A stretch of DNA of 64,000 nucleotides from CADCWK01 sp964244115 (GCA_964244115.1 CAXTHM010000014.1:1-64000); one strand, 5' to 3'; shown: positions 9,270-17,720, counted from the first letter of the stretch. Numbers and translations are program-made. The notes: a model not told the origin generated them from the sequence alone.

Positions 9270-9473
9270 GACCCGACCATAAATGGCAGCGAAGCGAGTC
9301 GGGCTCAGGAACGATGTCGCCAACGGACCAGACGGAAATCTGCTCAGCGTCATTGAGCGATGGATCGGTCGGGCGTGATGCGTTGTCCAACCTCGGTGCG
9401 CAACCATCGGTTTCCACAGGAACCACGAATCGATCCGGTTATCGTCTCTGAGCCCGATGCATTCATGGTCGGG
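9270..9473. repeat. Family D inverted-repeat pair, element 1
   Basis: The left arm at 9270-9314 (ACCCGACCATAAATGG ... TCGGGCTCAGGAACGA) and the right arm at 9443-9473 (CTGAGCCCGATGCATTCATG followed by GTCGGG) are inverted copies of one motif. The left arm carries a short insertion. The roughly 130-base interior does not resemble that of element 2 at 21.9-22.1 kb. A small non-autonomous element or paired palindromes are both possible. Confidence 0.55.
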
Positions 9474-9493
9474 ATACGCCCAAGGCCACCATT

Positions 9494-9552
9494 TATCGTC
9501 CTGCGAGGCTATGGCGCCTGCGGGCGACCGACTCGCAAGCGTCGCCCCTACA
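9494..9552 (-). repeat. Family A palindromic repeat, copy 4
   Basis: TATCGTCCTGCGAGGCTATG (degenerate first hairpin), GGCGCCTGCGGGCG, then CTCGCAAGCGTCGCCCCTAC, the reverse of the family's 5' segment. Confidence 0.7.
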
Positions 9553-9585
9553 AGAAGGCTCGCATGCGCAGGCCCGGCGTCATCG

Positions 9586-10521
9586 TCAGCGCAGGCGGAC
9601 GGCGATCGGGGCGAAGGCCTCCATGGACGGCCCGAAGACCGAGATGTAGCTGATCCCCCAGCGGTCCCGCCGGGCGAGCAGCGTCTCGACGATCTCGTCC
9701 TCCGTGCCGACGAGGATCAGGGGCGACTCGGCCAGGGTCTCGGCTGGCATCTCCCAGTCCCCGCTGAGCTTCCGGAGCACCTCCGCCGTCACCGCGGCGC
9801 TGTCGGTCACGGTCAGGTGCTGGAGGAGGATGTTGATCGTGATCGCGTCGAACCGTTCCCCGGCGCCCTCACGGAGCCAGCCGATCTTGCGATCCATCGC
9901 CTCGGCCGACGAGTCCGCCGTGTCTAGCCCCGAGCCGTCCCGCCTGGCGATCGGCGTGATGCTGGCGATGTCGGCCTGCTGCCCGGCCAGGGTGAGCATC
10001 CTGCGCCCGCCGCCGCCCAGCAGGATCGGCGGGCAGGGCCGGCTGAGGACGTTCGCCTCGCCGCCCAGCTCGCTGACCCGGTAGTGCTCACCGGTGAAGG
10101 TGAACGGCTCACCGCCGAAGGCCCCGCGGATCAGCGTGATCGCCTCGGCCAGCTTCGCGACCCGGACGCCGGCCGGCTCGAACGGGATGCCGGCCATCTC
10201 GTAGTCCTTGCCGAGCCAGCCCGCCCCGAGCCCGAGATCCAGCCGCCCATCGGAGAGCAGGTCCAGCGACGCCGCCTCGAGCGCGACGAAGGCCGGGTTG
10301 CGGAAGTCGTTGTCCAGCACGAACGTGCCGATCCGGAGCGACGGCGCCACCGTCGCCGCGACGGCCAGCATCGGTCCCCAGAGCAGGTGCCCGGTCGGGT
10401 GATCCGGCACGGTCACGGTGTCATACCCAAGCGCCTCGACCCGGAGGACCTCGTCGGTGAACGCGGCCCGATTCTCGGCCCGGCCCAGGTGAACGCTGAA
10501 GCGGAACGGCGTACTGGTCAT
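9586..10521 (-). CDS. Luciferase-like F420-type oxidoreductase (MSMEG_2516-like paralogue)
   Basis: TIM-barrel oxidoreductase of 311 residues, paralogous along its whole length to the gene ending at 8104. It shares the order FRFSVHLGRAENRAAFTDEV, GTFVLDNDFRNPAFVALEA, GRLDLGLGAGWLGKDYEMAG and PPILLGGGGRRMLTLAGQQA. Family knowledge suggests F420 or FMN as the hydride carrier; the substrate is unknown. The ATG at 10521 follows GGGAGCC at a somewhat long spacing. It is transcribed in the same direction as its paralogue but separated from it by 540 bases of repeats, so the two probably have separate promoters. Confidence 0.88.
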   Translation of the reverse strand: MTSTPFRFSVHLGRAENRAAFTDEVLRVEALGYDTVTVPDHPTGHLLWGPMLAVAATVAPSLRIGTFVLDNDFRNPAFVALEAASLDLLSDGRLDLGLGAGWLGKDYEMAGIPFEPAGVRVAKLAEAITLIRGAFGGEPFTFTGEHYRVSELGGEANVLSRPCPPILLGGGGRRMLTLAGQQADIASITPIARRDGSGLDTADSSAEAMDRKIGWLREGAGERFDAITINILLQHLTVTDSAAVTAEVLRKLSGDWEMPAETLAESPLILVGTEDEIVETLLARRDRWGISYISVFGPSMEAFAPIAVRLR

Positions 10522-10741
10522 CCTGATGGCTCCCGCTGATCGGTCGATTCAGTGGCCGACAGGATAACCGGGCAGCCCTGCGTCCCACGCTCGCCTCGCG
10601 CCAGCATCCCGACTGGCTCCCCGACATCGCCGCTCCGGTCGTCGCGCACGCAGACAGGCGACACCCATGCGGGGTGCCGCCCGTCTGCGTATCCCGGTGT
10701 CATCGGGCGATCGTCGGGCGTGGAGTGGGCCGGTGGCCGGA

Positions 10742-12265
10742 CTACCGGCCCGGCCGCCGGACCTGATGGGGCAGGGCGAAGACGAACAGGAAGGCGCCGA
10801 CCGAGAGGGCGATGCTGACCGAGAGCGCCAGCTCGGCGCTGTGCAGGAAGGCCGGCGCCGGGCCGTCCGCCCCGACGCTGAGCGTCCCGAACAGGACGCT
10901 GCTGATGATCGCGACCCCGATCGCGGTCCCGATCCGCTGGGCGGTGGAGACCAGCCCACTGGCGGCGCCGGCCTGCCGCGGGTCGACCGTCGCGAGGATG
11001 AACGAGGTATTCGGGGCGATGAACAGGCCGTTCCCGGCCCCGGCCAACAGCAGCGGGATCGCCAGGAGCCACGGCTCCGGGTCCGGCGCCCGGTCCCAGA
11101 GCACGAACAGGGTCAGGCTGAGCCCGACCACGACCATGAGCGTCCCGAGGCTGAGGACGTTGCGGCCCATCCGGGCGGCGAACTTGTCGCTGTTGGCGGC
11201 GGTGACGAGGCTGCCGAGCGCGAACGGCGTCACGATCAGGCCGGTCTCCAGGGCGCTGTAGCCCAGCCCGGTCTGGAGGAGGATCGAGAGGGTGAAGAAG
11301 ATGCTGGTGAAGGCACCGAAATAGACGAGGGACAGGCCGGTCCCGGCGGCGAACGACGCCCGCCGGAGCAGGCTGACGGCGACGATCGGGACGTAGCCGC
11401 GCCCCTCGACCCGACGCTCCCAGACCAGCAGGGCGATGAGGAGCACGACCGCGCCGACCAGACTCAGCCAGGTCCAGAGCGGCCAGCCCTGACCCTGCCC
11501 CTCGACGAGCGGCACCAGCAGCGCCAGCAGGGCGGCGACGAGCAGGAGCAGCCCGATCGGGTCGAGCATGTCGACCAGCTTCCGGCGCTGCTCGGCCTCC
11601 CCCTGGATCTCCCGCCCCGGCAGCAGCCGCCAGGACAGCACGAGGGCGACGATGCCGATCGGGACATTGACGAGGAAGATCCAGCGCCAGCCGTCAGTCT
11701 CGCCGCCCAGCTGGATCAGGAAGCCGCCCAGCAGTGGGCCGATCGCCGAGGAGATCCCGATGACCGCTCCGAACAGCCCGAAGACCCTGGCGCGGACCGG
11801 CCCCTGGAACAGGACCTGGAAGAAGGCGACGATCGCCGGGTTGAACAGCCCGGCGGAGAACCCCTGGAGGGCCCGGATCGCGATCAGCTCGGCCGGGTTC
11901 TGGACGAGCCCGGCGACGAGACTCGTCAGCGTGAAGAGCACGAGCCCGACGATGAACAGCCGCCGGTGGCCGTAGAGGTCGCCGAGGCGACCGGCCGGGA
12001 TCAGCGTCAGGCCGAAGGCGAGCGTGTAGCCGGAGACGACCCAGGCCAGCGTCGTGTCGCTGGCGCCGATGCCGGTCCGGATGCTGGGCAGGGCGACGTT
12101 GACGATCGTGACGTCGAGCAGCGCCATGAAGGCGCCGATCAGCAGCGGCACGACCATCCGCCAGGCATCGGGATGCATGACCCCGGACGAGTCCGGGGTC
12201 GGTGAACCGGCCGAAGGCGCCGGTGCGCCGGGCTGGGTGGGACGCGTCGTGGGATTTCCGGTCAT
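10742..12265 (-). CDS. MFS drug-efflux transporter, DHA2 (EmrB/QacA) family
   Basis: Membrane protein of 507 residues with about 14 hydrophobic segments. Motif A is visible (AGRLGDLYGHRRLFIVG), as is the DHA2 first-helix signature ALLDVTIVNVALPSI and motif C-like IGPLLGGFLIQ. Members export hydrophobic drugs, dyes or metabolites using the proton gradient. The ATG at 12265 overlaps the TGA of the upstream PadR-type gene (ATGA), which gives tight translational coupling and supports this start over a longer frame. The pairing of a PadR-like repressor with an efflux pump implies ligand-induced control, although the regulator appears broken. Confidence 0.92.
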   Translation of the reverse strand: MTGNPTTRPTQPGAPAPSAGSPTPDSSGVMHPDAWRMVVPLLIGAFMALLDVTIVNVALPSIRTGIGASDTTLAWVVSGYTLAFGLTLIPAGRLGDLYGHRRLFIVGLVLFTLTSLVAGLVQNPAELIAIRALQGFSAGLFNPAIVAFFQVLFQGPVRARVFGLFGAVIGISSAIGPLLGGFLIQLGGETDGWRWIFLVNVPIGIVALVLSWRLLPGREIQGEAEQRRKLVDMLDPIGLLLLVAALLALLVPLVEGQGQGWPLWTWLSLVGAVVLLIALLVWERRVEGRGYVPIVAVSLLRRASFAAGTGLSLVYFGAFTSIFFTLSILLQTGLGYSALETGLIVTPFALGSLVTAANSDKFAARMGRNVLSLGTLMVVVGLSLTLFVLWDRAPDPEPWLLAIPLLLAGAGNGLFIAPNTSFILATVDPRQAGAASGLVSTAQRIGTAIGVAIISSVLFGTLSVGADGPAPAFLHSAELALSVSIALSVGAFLFVFALPHQVRRPGR

Positions 12266-12798
12266 GAGGGGTCTTCCTTGGGCTGCTCGCCCGGCCGGGT
12301 CCCGTGGGACTCGCCGGAGATATCGCGGACGCGGTCGATGACGGATTCGTGCCAGGCGAGGTCGGCGTCGAGCCGCATCAGGACATGGCGGATGACGTCG
12401 GCCTCGGCGGTGCTGAGCCATGGCGAGAAGATGCCGAGGACGTGCTGGAGACTGTCACGCCGGACTCGCAACTCCCCGATCCGGTTCCGGAGCAGGGTCG
12501 CGAGCTGGGCGGCCTCGATCGGGCCGGAGTGGGCCAGGGCGCGGTCGAACGGGCCGACGTGATGGACGGCGGACGGGAGCATATCCTGTAGGACGACCCG
12601 CGGGGAGCGTTTGCCCTCCTCTATGACCGCGTAGTTCACCCACTCCGGGGTAAGACCCTCCCGTTGGGCACGGAAGGCCTGGATCAGGCCCGCTCGCTGG
12701 AGTCGACTCAGCTCGCCGTAGCGTGCGCCCACGGCGCCATCGGACCAGCGTTGCGTCCGGTCCTCGTGGGCCTTTCGGTGAACCTGCTGGCCGTTCAC
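12262..12798 (-). CDS. PadR-family transcriptional regulator, N-terminus displaced by frameshift
   Basis: A 178-residue frame starting at GTG 12798. Residues 26-75 match the second half of the PadR winged helix (YGELSRLQRAGLIQA; EGLTPEWVNYAVIEEGKRS), and the C-terminal half is helical as in the PadR dimerisation region. The first HTH helix is missing from this frame. It is found directly upstream in another frame (VLAASIEDDGP at 12795-12851), whose TGA overlaps this GTG. One missing base near 12797 would restore a normal PadR protein, so this is either a damaged gene, a base-call error, or a translationally coupled split protein. It is coupled to the efflux gene by ATGA. Confidence 0.7.
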   Translation of the reverse strand: MNGQQVHRKAHEDRTQRWSDGAVGARYGELSRLQRAGLIQAFRAQREGLTPEWVNYAVIEEGKRSPRVVLQDMLPSAVHHVGPFDRALAHSGPIEAAQLATLLRNRIGELRVRRDSLQHVLGIFSPWLSTAEADVIRHVLMRLDADLAWHESVIDRVRDISGESHGTRPGEQPKEDPS

Positions 12799-12851
12799 GG
12801 GCCGTCGTCTTCAATCGATGCGGCGAGCACGAAGCGTCTGCCGCTGTTCAC
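12795..12851 (-). pseudogene. Detached N-terminal fragment of the PadR regulator
   Basis: GTG start at 12851, 18 codons, stop TGA at 12795-12797. The peptide ends in FVLAASIEDDGP, which matches the start of PadR winged-helix domains (a VLA.L...GP pattern leading into hGyqlhr). The next residues of that pattern, NGQQVHRKAHEDR, continue at once in the neighbouring frame. A single-base deletion is the simplest reading. Confidence 0.6.
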
Positions 12852-12980
12852 GGGACGACTCTCGCAGGAGTACGCTCGCCTATCCGGCGGAGATGTCCCC
12901 TGTGTCGGTTCAGGCCAAGCCCAGGCCTCACGGAAGCAAGCAGGTCGAACCCGGCTGGCGCCAGATTAGGAACGCACGGA

Positions 12981-13523
12981 TCAGACCGGGACGAGTGGCT
13001 GATGCGGTCCGGCAGGGAGCGAGACGGTGATCCGGTCGCCGGGGCGGATCTCGCCGCCGGCGACGACGACGCCCATCACGCCGGCCTTGCGGATGAGATT
13101 CCCCTCGGCGTCCCGGCCCAGCGTCGCGGCCATCAACCCGTTGCGCAGGCCGTCGAGCTGGCCGCAGGGGTTGCGCAGCCCGGTGATCTCGAGGGTGGCC
13201 TCGTCCCCGAGCCGCAGCAGCGTCCCGACCGGCAGCCCGAGCAGGTCGACCCCGCGGGTCGTGACGTTCTCGCCCATCTCGCCCGGCGCGAGCGTGAAGC
13301 CCTGCTCCCGGAGCTCGTCGTGCAACTCGGCGTGGATGAGGTGGACCTGCCGCAGGTTGGGCTGGCTCGGGTCCCGCGCCACCCGGGAACGGTGTTTGAC
13401 CGTTTCCCCGGCATGGGCATCGCCATCGACCCCGAGTCCGACCAGCAGCCGGATCGACTCTGCGGCGGGCTTGGACATCGTGTGCGCCGGACTGACACTG
13501 ACCGCTTCGACCCTTGCTGTCAT
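12981..13523 (-). CDS. MOSC-domain protein
   Basis: Single MOSC domain protein of 180 residues. The domain is related to the C-terminal domain of molybdenum-cofactor sulfurases and is thought to handle sulfur or bind Moco. Recognisable parts are GLGVDGDAHAGETVKHRSRV, the region GEMGENVTTRGVDLLGLPVG, and the conserved cysteine in LRNPCGQLDGL (about residue 120). It starts at ATG 13523, with GAAGGAG about 7 bases upstream. It stands alone. A second, two-domain MOSC protein lies 1.1 kb away, so molybdenum-related redox chemistry may be a local theme; this is an inference. Confidence 0.88.
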   Translation of the reverse strand: MTARVEAVSVSPAHTMSKPAAESIRLLVGLGVDGDAHAGETVKHRSRVARDPSQPNLRQVHLIHAELHDELREQGFTLAPGEMGENVTTRGVDLLGLPVGTLLRLGDEATLEITGLRNPCGQLDGLRNGLMAATLGRDAEGNLIRKAGVMGVVVAGGEIRPGDRITVSLPAGPHQPLVPV

Positions 13524-13627
13524 CGAACGACGTCTCCTTCAAATCAGAACGTATCGTTGAGGTTGCCCCAGCAAGAGGCAGACACTACTATCGCGCCATT
13601 GAGACCCTATCACCGTGGGGGTGAACC

Positions 13628-13912
13628 ATGACGGCATCGGCAGAGACGGTCGCGACGACGAACGAGGACGGAACAATAACCATCTCGGCCGACCTGCTCG
13701 ATGAACTCGGCATCCACGCCGGCGATCGGGTGGCCGTAGTGCGGGATGGCGACACGATCCGACTGCGCCGGCCAGGGAGCGTCGCGTTACGGACCGCCGG
13801 AATTTTTCGCGATGCGGTCCCCAATCCTCCCCTCACGATCGCCGAGGAGCGGGAGTCGTTCGAACTCGCTGTTGCCGAAGAGGTGTCGGAAACGCCTCAG
13901 AATCAATGGTGA
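13628..13912 (+). CDS. AbrB/MazE-type antitoxin
   Basis: A 94-residue protein whose N-terminal half is a SpoVT/AbrB swapped-hairpin DNA-binding domain (DGTITISADLLDELGIHAGD, then VAVVRDGDTIRLRR). The C-terminal tail is acidic and would wrap the toxin (IAEERESFELAVAEEVSE). It overlaps the PIN toxin gene by seven bases. Such antitoxins bind their own promoter together with the toxin; the roughly 100-base gap to the divergent MOSC gene would hold that operator. Confidence 0.85.
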   Translation: MTASAETVATTNEDGTITISADLLDELGIHAGDRVAVVRDGDTIRLRRPGSVALRTAGIFRDAVPNPPLTIAEERESFELAVAEEVSETPQNQW

Positions 13913-14316
13913 TTCCTTTTCTGGACACGAACGTCATCCTCCGACATATTCTCCACGATCATTCAGACCACTCCCCAAGAGCCACTGCGCTAATCCTGGC
14001 CCTTGATCTCGGCGACACGTCGGTTCACATCTCGGCGACGGTCGTCTTCGAAGTCGTGTTCACGCTCGAGAAGCGCTATCGTCGTTCCCGCGAAGAGATC
14101 ACGGACGCGGTTCTGCCCATCATCGAATTCCCAGCGATCCTCATCTCCGACAAGGAAATGTACAGGGAGGTCTTCGAACGCTGGCTCGCCGAGCCCTCTA
14201 TCTCCTTCGCCGACTCGTGCCATCTCTCGCAGGCGAAACAACTCGGATTGACCGAGATCATCTCGTTCGACCGCAAGATCGAGAAGGACCCGGCGATCCG
14301 GCGGATAGAACCGTGA
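13906..14316 (+). CDS. PIN-domain toxin (VapC-like)
   Basis: PIN-fold ribonuclease of 136 residues. The acidic metal ligands are at the expected places: D7 in FLDTNV, E49 in TVVFEVVF, D103 in FADSCHL and D122 in SFDRKI. VapC toxins cleave tRNA or rRNA in the cytoplasm when the antitoxin is degraded. The ATG at 13906 overlaps the antitoxin stop, giving coupled translation. The TGA overlaps the next ATG (TGATG), which links it to a second antitoxin-like gene. Confidence 0.88.
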   Translation: MVIPFLDTNVILRHILHDHSDHSPRATALILALDLGDTSVHISATVVFEVVFTLEKRYRRSREEITDAVLPIIEFPAILISDKEMYREVFERWLAEPSISFADSCHLSQAKQLGLTEIISFDRKIEKDPAIRRIEP

Positions 14317-14621
14317 TGGGATCGAGAAAGACGAGGACGGGGGCTATGCAGACACTGGCTGTTGGTGACGAGGGAGACATCGTCATCCCGGAATCGTTGC
14401 TGGCCGCACTTGGTCTGGACGACAGTTCGCTCGTGTCTATCGAGGCCGTCGGGAATACCCTCGTGCTCAAACAGGCCAGGCTCGATTGCGAAGAAATCGT
14501 CGCGATCTACCAGGATCTGACGAAGCAGCGCCCATTGACTCCCCATCAGGAGCGCGAAGCGTTTGGCAATGGCATCGCGGCTGACTACGCGCGGGAGCAG
14601 GCCGAGGGTCGATACGGCTGA
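14316..14621 (+). CDS. Second AbrB-type antitoxin-like protein (no own toxin)
   Basis: The ATG at 14316 overlaps the toxin's stop as TGATG; a second in-frame ATG at 14346 has a purine-rich stretch (GAGGACGGGGG) before it and may be the true start. The sequence from there is an AbrB-like domain (GDIVIPESLLAALGLDDSSL; VGNTLVLKQARL) with a short helical C-terminal tail. No second PIN gene follows, because a convergent MOSC gene lies 35 bases downstream. It may be a spare antitoxin or a remnant of a duplicated toxin-antitoxin pair. Confidence 0.7.
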   Translation: MGSRKTRTGAMQTLAVGDEGDIVIPESLLAALGLDDSSLVSIEAVGNTLVLKQARLDCEEIVAIYQDLTKQRPLTPHQEREAFGNGIAADYAREQAEGRYG

Positions 14622-14655
14622 TCGTCCGAGCGATAACCCCGGGGGCGTCCAGAGT

Positions 14656-15525
14656 TCACGCCAGCGCCAGATCGACCCGGCTCATGACTGTGACGCCGTC
14701 GCCGACCGCGATGTTGCCGGTGCCATCGAAGGTCATGTTCTGGCCGAACATCACGCCCCGCGGGAACTTGCGGTAGCCGGCGAAGGTCCGGAGCGGCTCC
14801 TTGCCGGTCTCGGCGGTCTGCTGGTCGGTCGTCGTGATCGCGCAGCGGGCGCAGAGCTTGACCCCGTGCAGGGTCATCCCGCCCTCCGCGCCGTCCCCGC
14901 CGATGCGGACGTCGCCCCAGGTGTCCTCCTCGTTCGGGTCGCCGCCCGCGACGACGATGTTCGGCCGGAAGCGGTCCATCGGCAGCGTCGCCTCGCCCCC
15001 CTCCGCCAGCCGCCGGTTCAGCTCGACCAGCGACTCCTCGGAGACGAGGAGGATCGGGTAACCGTCGGAGAAGCCGGTCTGGTCCTCCGGCCGGGCGTAG
15101 GTCTGGTCGACCTGCCGGACGTGATCCTCGGCCATCCGCGCCAGCCGGACCGGCCGCCCCATGAATGCCGACAGCCAGCCGGCGATCTCCTCGCCCTGAT
15201 CGACCCCGCCGGCCTCGTCCTTCCAGATCTCGACCGCGATCCGCCGGCCCTCGACCTGGCGCGTGAACGCGATCGGCTCCATCCCCGGCGCCGAGACCCG
15301 GAGGCCGCCCGCGACGAGCTCAGGGACGATCAGCGCCATCCGCGGGACCTGCCGCTGGGTGAGGAACTTCCCACCGGCATCGACGACGACGAACTCGCGA
15401 TCGTGCAGCACCCCGCGGGCGTCGAAATCGGCGACCGCCAGCGCCTGCCCGCGGCAGGACTTGATCGGGTAGCGGAACAGCCCGGTCACCCTCACCGACC
15501 CGGCCGACCGATTGATCTCATTCAT
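14656..15525 (-). CDS. MOSC protein with N-terminal beta-barrel domain (mARC-like)
   Basis: A 289-residue protein with a MOSC_N beta-barrel domain first (LFRYPIKSCRGQALAVADFD; DREFVVVDAGGKFLTQRQ) and a MOSC domain second (PMDRFRPNIVVAGG; VKLCARCAITTTDQQTAETG). The cysteine in LCARC is at the position that coordinates molybdenum in mARC/YcbX-type enzymes, which reduce N-hydroxylated compounds. The ATG at 15525 has GAGGTG upstream. No electron-transfer partner is adjacent. Moco-dependent reductase is the best guess for function. Confidence 0.88.
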   Translation of the reverse strand: MNEINRSAGSVRVTGLFRYPIKSCRGQALAVADFDARGVLHDREFVVVDAGGKFLTQRQVPRMALIVPELVAGGLRVSAPGMEPIAFTRQVEGRRIAVEIWKDEAGGVDQGEEIAGWLSAFMGRPVRLARMAEDHVRQVDQTYARPEDQTGFSDGYPILLVSEESLVELNRRLAEGGEATLPMDRFRPNIVVAGGDPNEEDTWGDVRIGGDGAEGGMTLHGVKLCARCAITTTDQQTAETGKEPLRTFAGYRKFPRGVMFGQNMTFDGTGNIAVGDGVTVMSRVDLALA

Positions 15526-15786
15526 CTCGCACCTCGTCCGTGCCAGTCAGCACACGGCGTATCATGCCGGTCGGCCGGCGTCACGGGCGTCTCCCGGTCA
15601 TTCGTCCTGGCAGTATAGAGGTCCGCCATCCGATCGCGGCGACGTCGTTCCGGGCAACGCAGGGACTCGTCCTCCGTGCCCGCCGGTCACGGCATCGGGT
15701 AGACTGCGCGTACGGACAGCCACGGCGCTGATTCCGGGCGCGCATCCCGGCGCAAGCTGCGTCCTCACGCAGACGGCAGGTTCCTG

Positions 15787-16308
15787 ATGGCGGATCATGT
15801 TGACCTCTTCGACCCCACCCTCCGGCGGCGCGTCCTCCGCGTCCTCGAGCGCGACGCACGGCGCTCGGCCGCACAGATCGCAGAGGCCGTCGGGGCAGAC
15901 GAGGCAACGGTCGCAGCCATCATCGCGGACGCCGAGCGGCAGGGCGCGATCCGGCGCTACAAGGCGATCGTGAGCTGGGACCAGGTCGGCGACAACGGCC
16001 AGGTCGTGGCGTTCATCGACGTCTCGGTCCAGCCAGAGCGCGACACCGGGTTCGACCACGTCGCCTCCCGCATCGCCCGCTTCCCCGAAGTCCGAAGCGT
16101 CCACCTCGTCTCCGGCGCGAACGATCTCCGGGTCGTGATCGAAGGGCCCAGCCTCCAGGCCGTGGCCGCCTTCGTCGCCCACAAGCTCTCCCCGCTGGAC
16201 GGGGTGACGGCAACCGAGACCCACTTCCTGCTCAAGGCATACAAGGAAGATGGCGAATCGCTGACCGACGAGAAGACGCAGGACAACCGGCTGGCGGTCG
16301 CGCCGTAG
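15787..16308 (+). CDS. Lrp/AsnC-family transcriptional regulator
   Basis: A 173-residue regulator. The N-terminal winged helix-turn-helix spans about residues 8-60 (LRVLERDARRSAAQIAEAVG; DAERQGAIRRYKAIVSWDQV). The C-terminal RAM/AsnC effector domain spans about 65-155 (VVAFIDVSVQPERDTGFDHV; VRSVHLVSGANDLRVVIEG). It is co-directional with, and 19 bases upstream of, an aminotransferase. This AsnC-aminotransferase pairing recurs in bacteria and suggests amino-acid-responsive control of the operon. A TAGACT hexamer about 85 bases upstream may be part of the promoter. Confidence 0.92.
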   Translation: MADHVDLFDPTLRRRVLRVLERDARRSAAQIAEAVGADEATVAAIIADAERQGAIRRYKAIVSWDQVGDNGQVVAFIDVSVQPERDTGFDHVASRIARFPEVRSVHLVSGANDLRVVIEGPSLQAVAAFVAHKLSPLDGVTATETHFLLKAYKEDGESLTDEKTQDNRLAVAP

Positions 16309-16327
16309 CGCCGCGGGAGAACCCACG

Positions 16328-17608
16328 ATGACAACCCAGACCATGACCCCGGGGGGCGATCAGCCCCGCCGTTCCCCCAGCAATGCCCTCCGGATCGCGC
16401 GCGGCGTCTCCGCCGTGCCGCCCTCCGGCATCCGCCGCCTGTTCGATATCGTCACCGAGATGGACGACGTCATCTCCCTCGGCGTCGGCGAGCCCGACTT
16501 CCCGACCCCGTGGCGGGTCCGCGAGGCGGCGATCCACGGGCTCGAGAACCGGCGCGTCACCTACACCGGCAACGCCGGCCTGCTCGAACTGCGCGAGATG
16601 ATCGCCCAGTATCTGGAGGGCCGCTTCGGCGTCGGCTACCGGCCCAAGGACCAGATCCTCGTCACGGTCGGGGTCAGCGAGGCGCTCGACCTCGCCCTCC
16701 GGGCGATCCTCGAACCCGGCGACGAGGTGATCGTCGTCGAGCCGAGCTACGTCTCGTACAAGCCGTGCGTGCTGTTCGCCGGCGGCGTCCCGGTGCCGCT
16801 GGCGACGCGGGCCGAGGATGGCTTCGTCCCGCAGCCCGACGAGCTGGAGGCGAAGATCACCCCCCGTACCCGGGCGATCATGATCAACTCGCCCAATAAC
16901 CCGACCGGCGCCGCCTACAGCCGCGAGGCGCAGCAGGCGATCGCCGAGGTCGTCGAGCGCCACGACCTGCTCGTGATCAGCGATGAGGTCTATGAGCGGC
17001 TCTGCTACGACGAGCGGCACGTCTCGTTCGCGTCGATCCCCGGGATGGCCGAGCGGACGTTGCTGCTGAACGGTTTCAGCAAGGCTTACGCGATGACCGG
17101 CTGGCGCCTCGGGTACGCCTGCGGACCGGAGCCGCTGATCTCGGCCATGAACAAGATCCACCAGTACACCGCCCTCTGCGCCAGCCGGACGGCGCAGGAA
17201 GCGGGGATCGAGGCGCTCCGCCACGCCGATGCCGACGTCGAGGTGATGGTCGACGACTACGACGCCCGCCGCCGGATGGTGGTGGCCGGTCTGAACCGGA
17301 TCGGCCTGCCCTGCCACCTGCCGGAGGGGGCCTTCTACGTCTTCCCGTCGATCCGGACGACCGGGCTCAGCTCGGCCGACTTCACCGAGCAGCTCCTGAT
17401 GGAGGGCCGGGTCGCGGTCGTCCCGGGCGAGGCCTTCGGCGAGAGCGGCGCCGGCCATGTCCGGATCTCCTACGCCTACGCCGTCCCGCAGATCGAGGAG
17501 GCGCTGGGCCGGATCGCCGGGTTCGTCGCCACCCTGCCAGACTTCGTCCCGGAGTCGGCCCCTATCCGGCCCCGACCGGTGGTGGCGCAGGTTCCGGTCA
17601 AGGTCTAG
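16328..17608 (+). CDS. PLP-dependent class I/II aminotransferase
   Basis: Fold-type I aminotransferase of 426 residues. Typical elements in order are ISLGVGEPDFPTP, YTGNAGLLELREMIAQYL, NSPNNPTGAAYS with N190, the PLP-contacting Asp in VISDEVYERL (D219), the Schiff-base lysine K252 in LNGFSKAYAMTGWRLGY, and a C-terminal arginine in HVRISYA. It would transfer an amino group between an amino acid and a 2-oxo acid. The closest family feel is aspartate or PatA-type aminotransferase, but the exact substrate is open. It shares a transcript with the Lrp-type regulator. Confidence 0.92.
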   Translation: MTTQTMTPGGDQPRRSPSNALRIARGVSAVPPSGIRRLFDIVTEMDDVISLGVGEPDFPTPWRVREAAIHGLENRRVTYTGNAGLLELREMIAQYLEGRFGVGYRPKDQILVTVGVSEALDLALRAILEPGDEVIVVEPSYVSYKPCVLFAGGVPVPLATRAEDGFVPQPDELEAKITPRTRAIMINSPNNPTGAAYSREAQQAIAEVVERHDLLVISDEVYERLCYDERHVSFASIPGMAERTLLLNGFSKAYAMTGWRLGYACGPEPLISAMNKIHQYTALCASRTAQEAGIEALRHADADVEVMVDDYDARRRMVVAGLNRIGLPCHLPEGAFYVFPSIRTTGLSSADFTEQLLMEGRVAVVPGEAFGESGAGHVRISYAYAVPQIEEALGRIAGFVATLPDFVPESAPIRPRPVVAQVPVKV

Positions 17609-17639
17609 CGACGGCTGCCATCGAAGCATCCGGGCCGCC

Positions 17640-17720
17640 GAGCAGACCCTTCCCCCAGCGCAGCGAGACCCCTCCCCGGCTCGTTTCGCGCTGCGGCGCT
17701 CACGCCCGGAGAGGGGCTTC
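17640..17720. repeat. Family C repeat, copy 2 (inverted relative to 1494-1577)
   Basis: AGCAGACCCTTCCCCCAGCG to CACGCCCGGAGAGGGGCTTC, the reverse complement of copy 1 with scattered differences. With copies 5 and 6 of family A it fills the 17609-18029 gap, in which no gene is seen. Confidence 0.75.

Noticed and set aside
10667..12205. A 512-codon + strand frame rich in Asp, Glu, Gln and Arg
   Set aside because: It is the antisense shadow of the DHA2 transporter; its low complexity mirrors hydrophobic codons.
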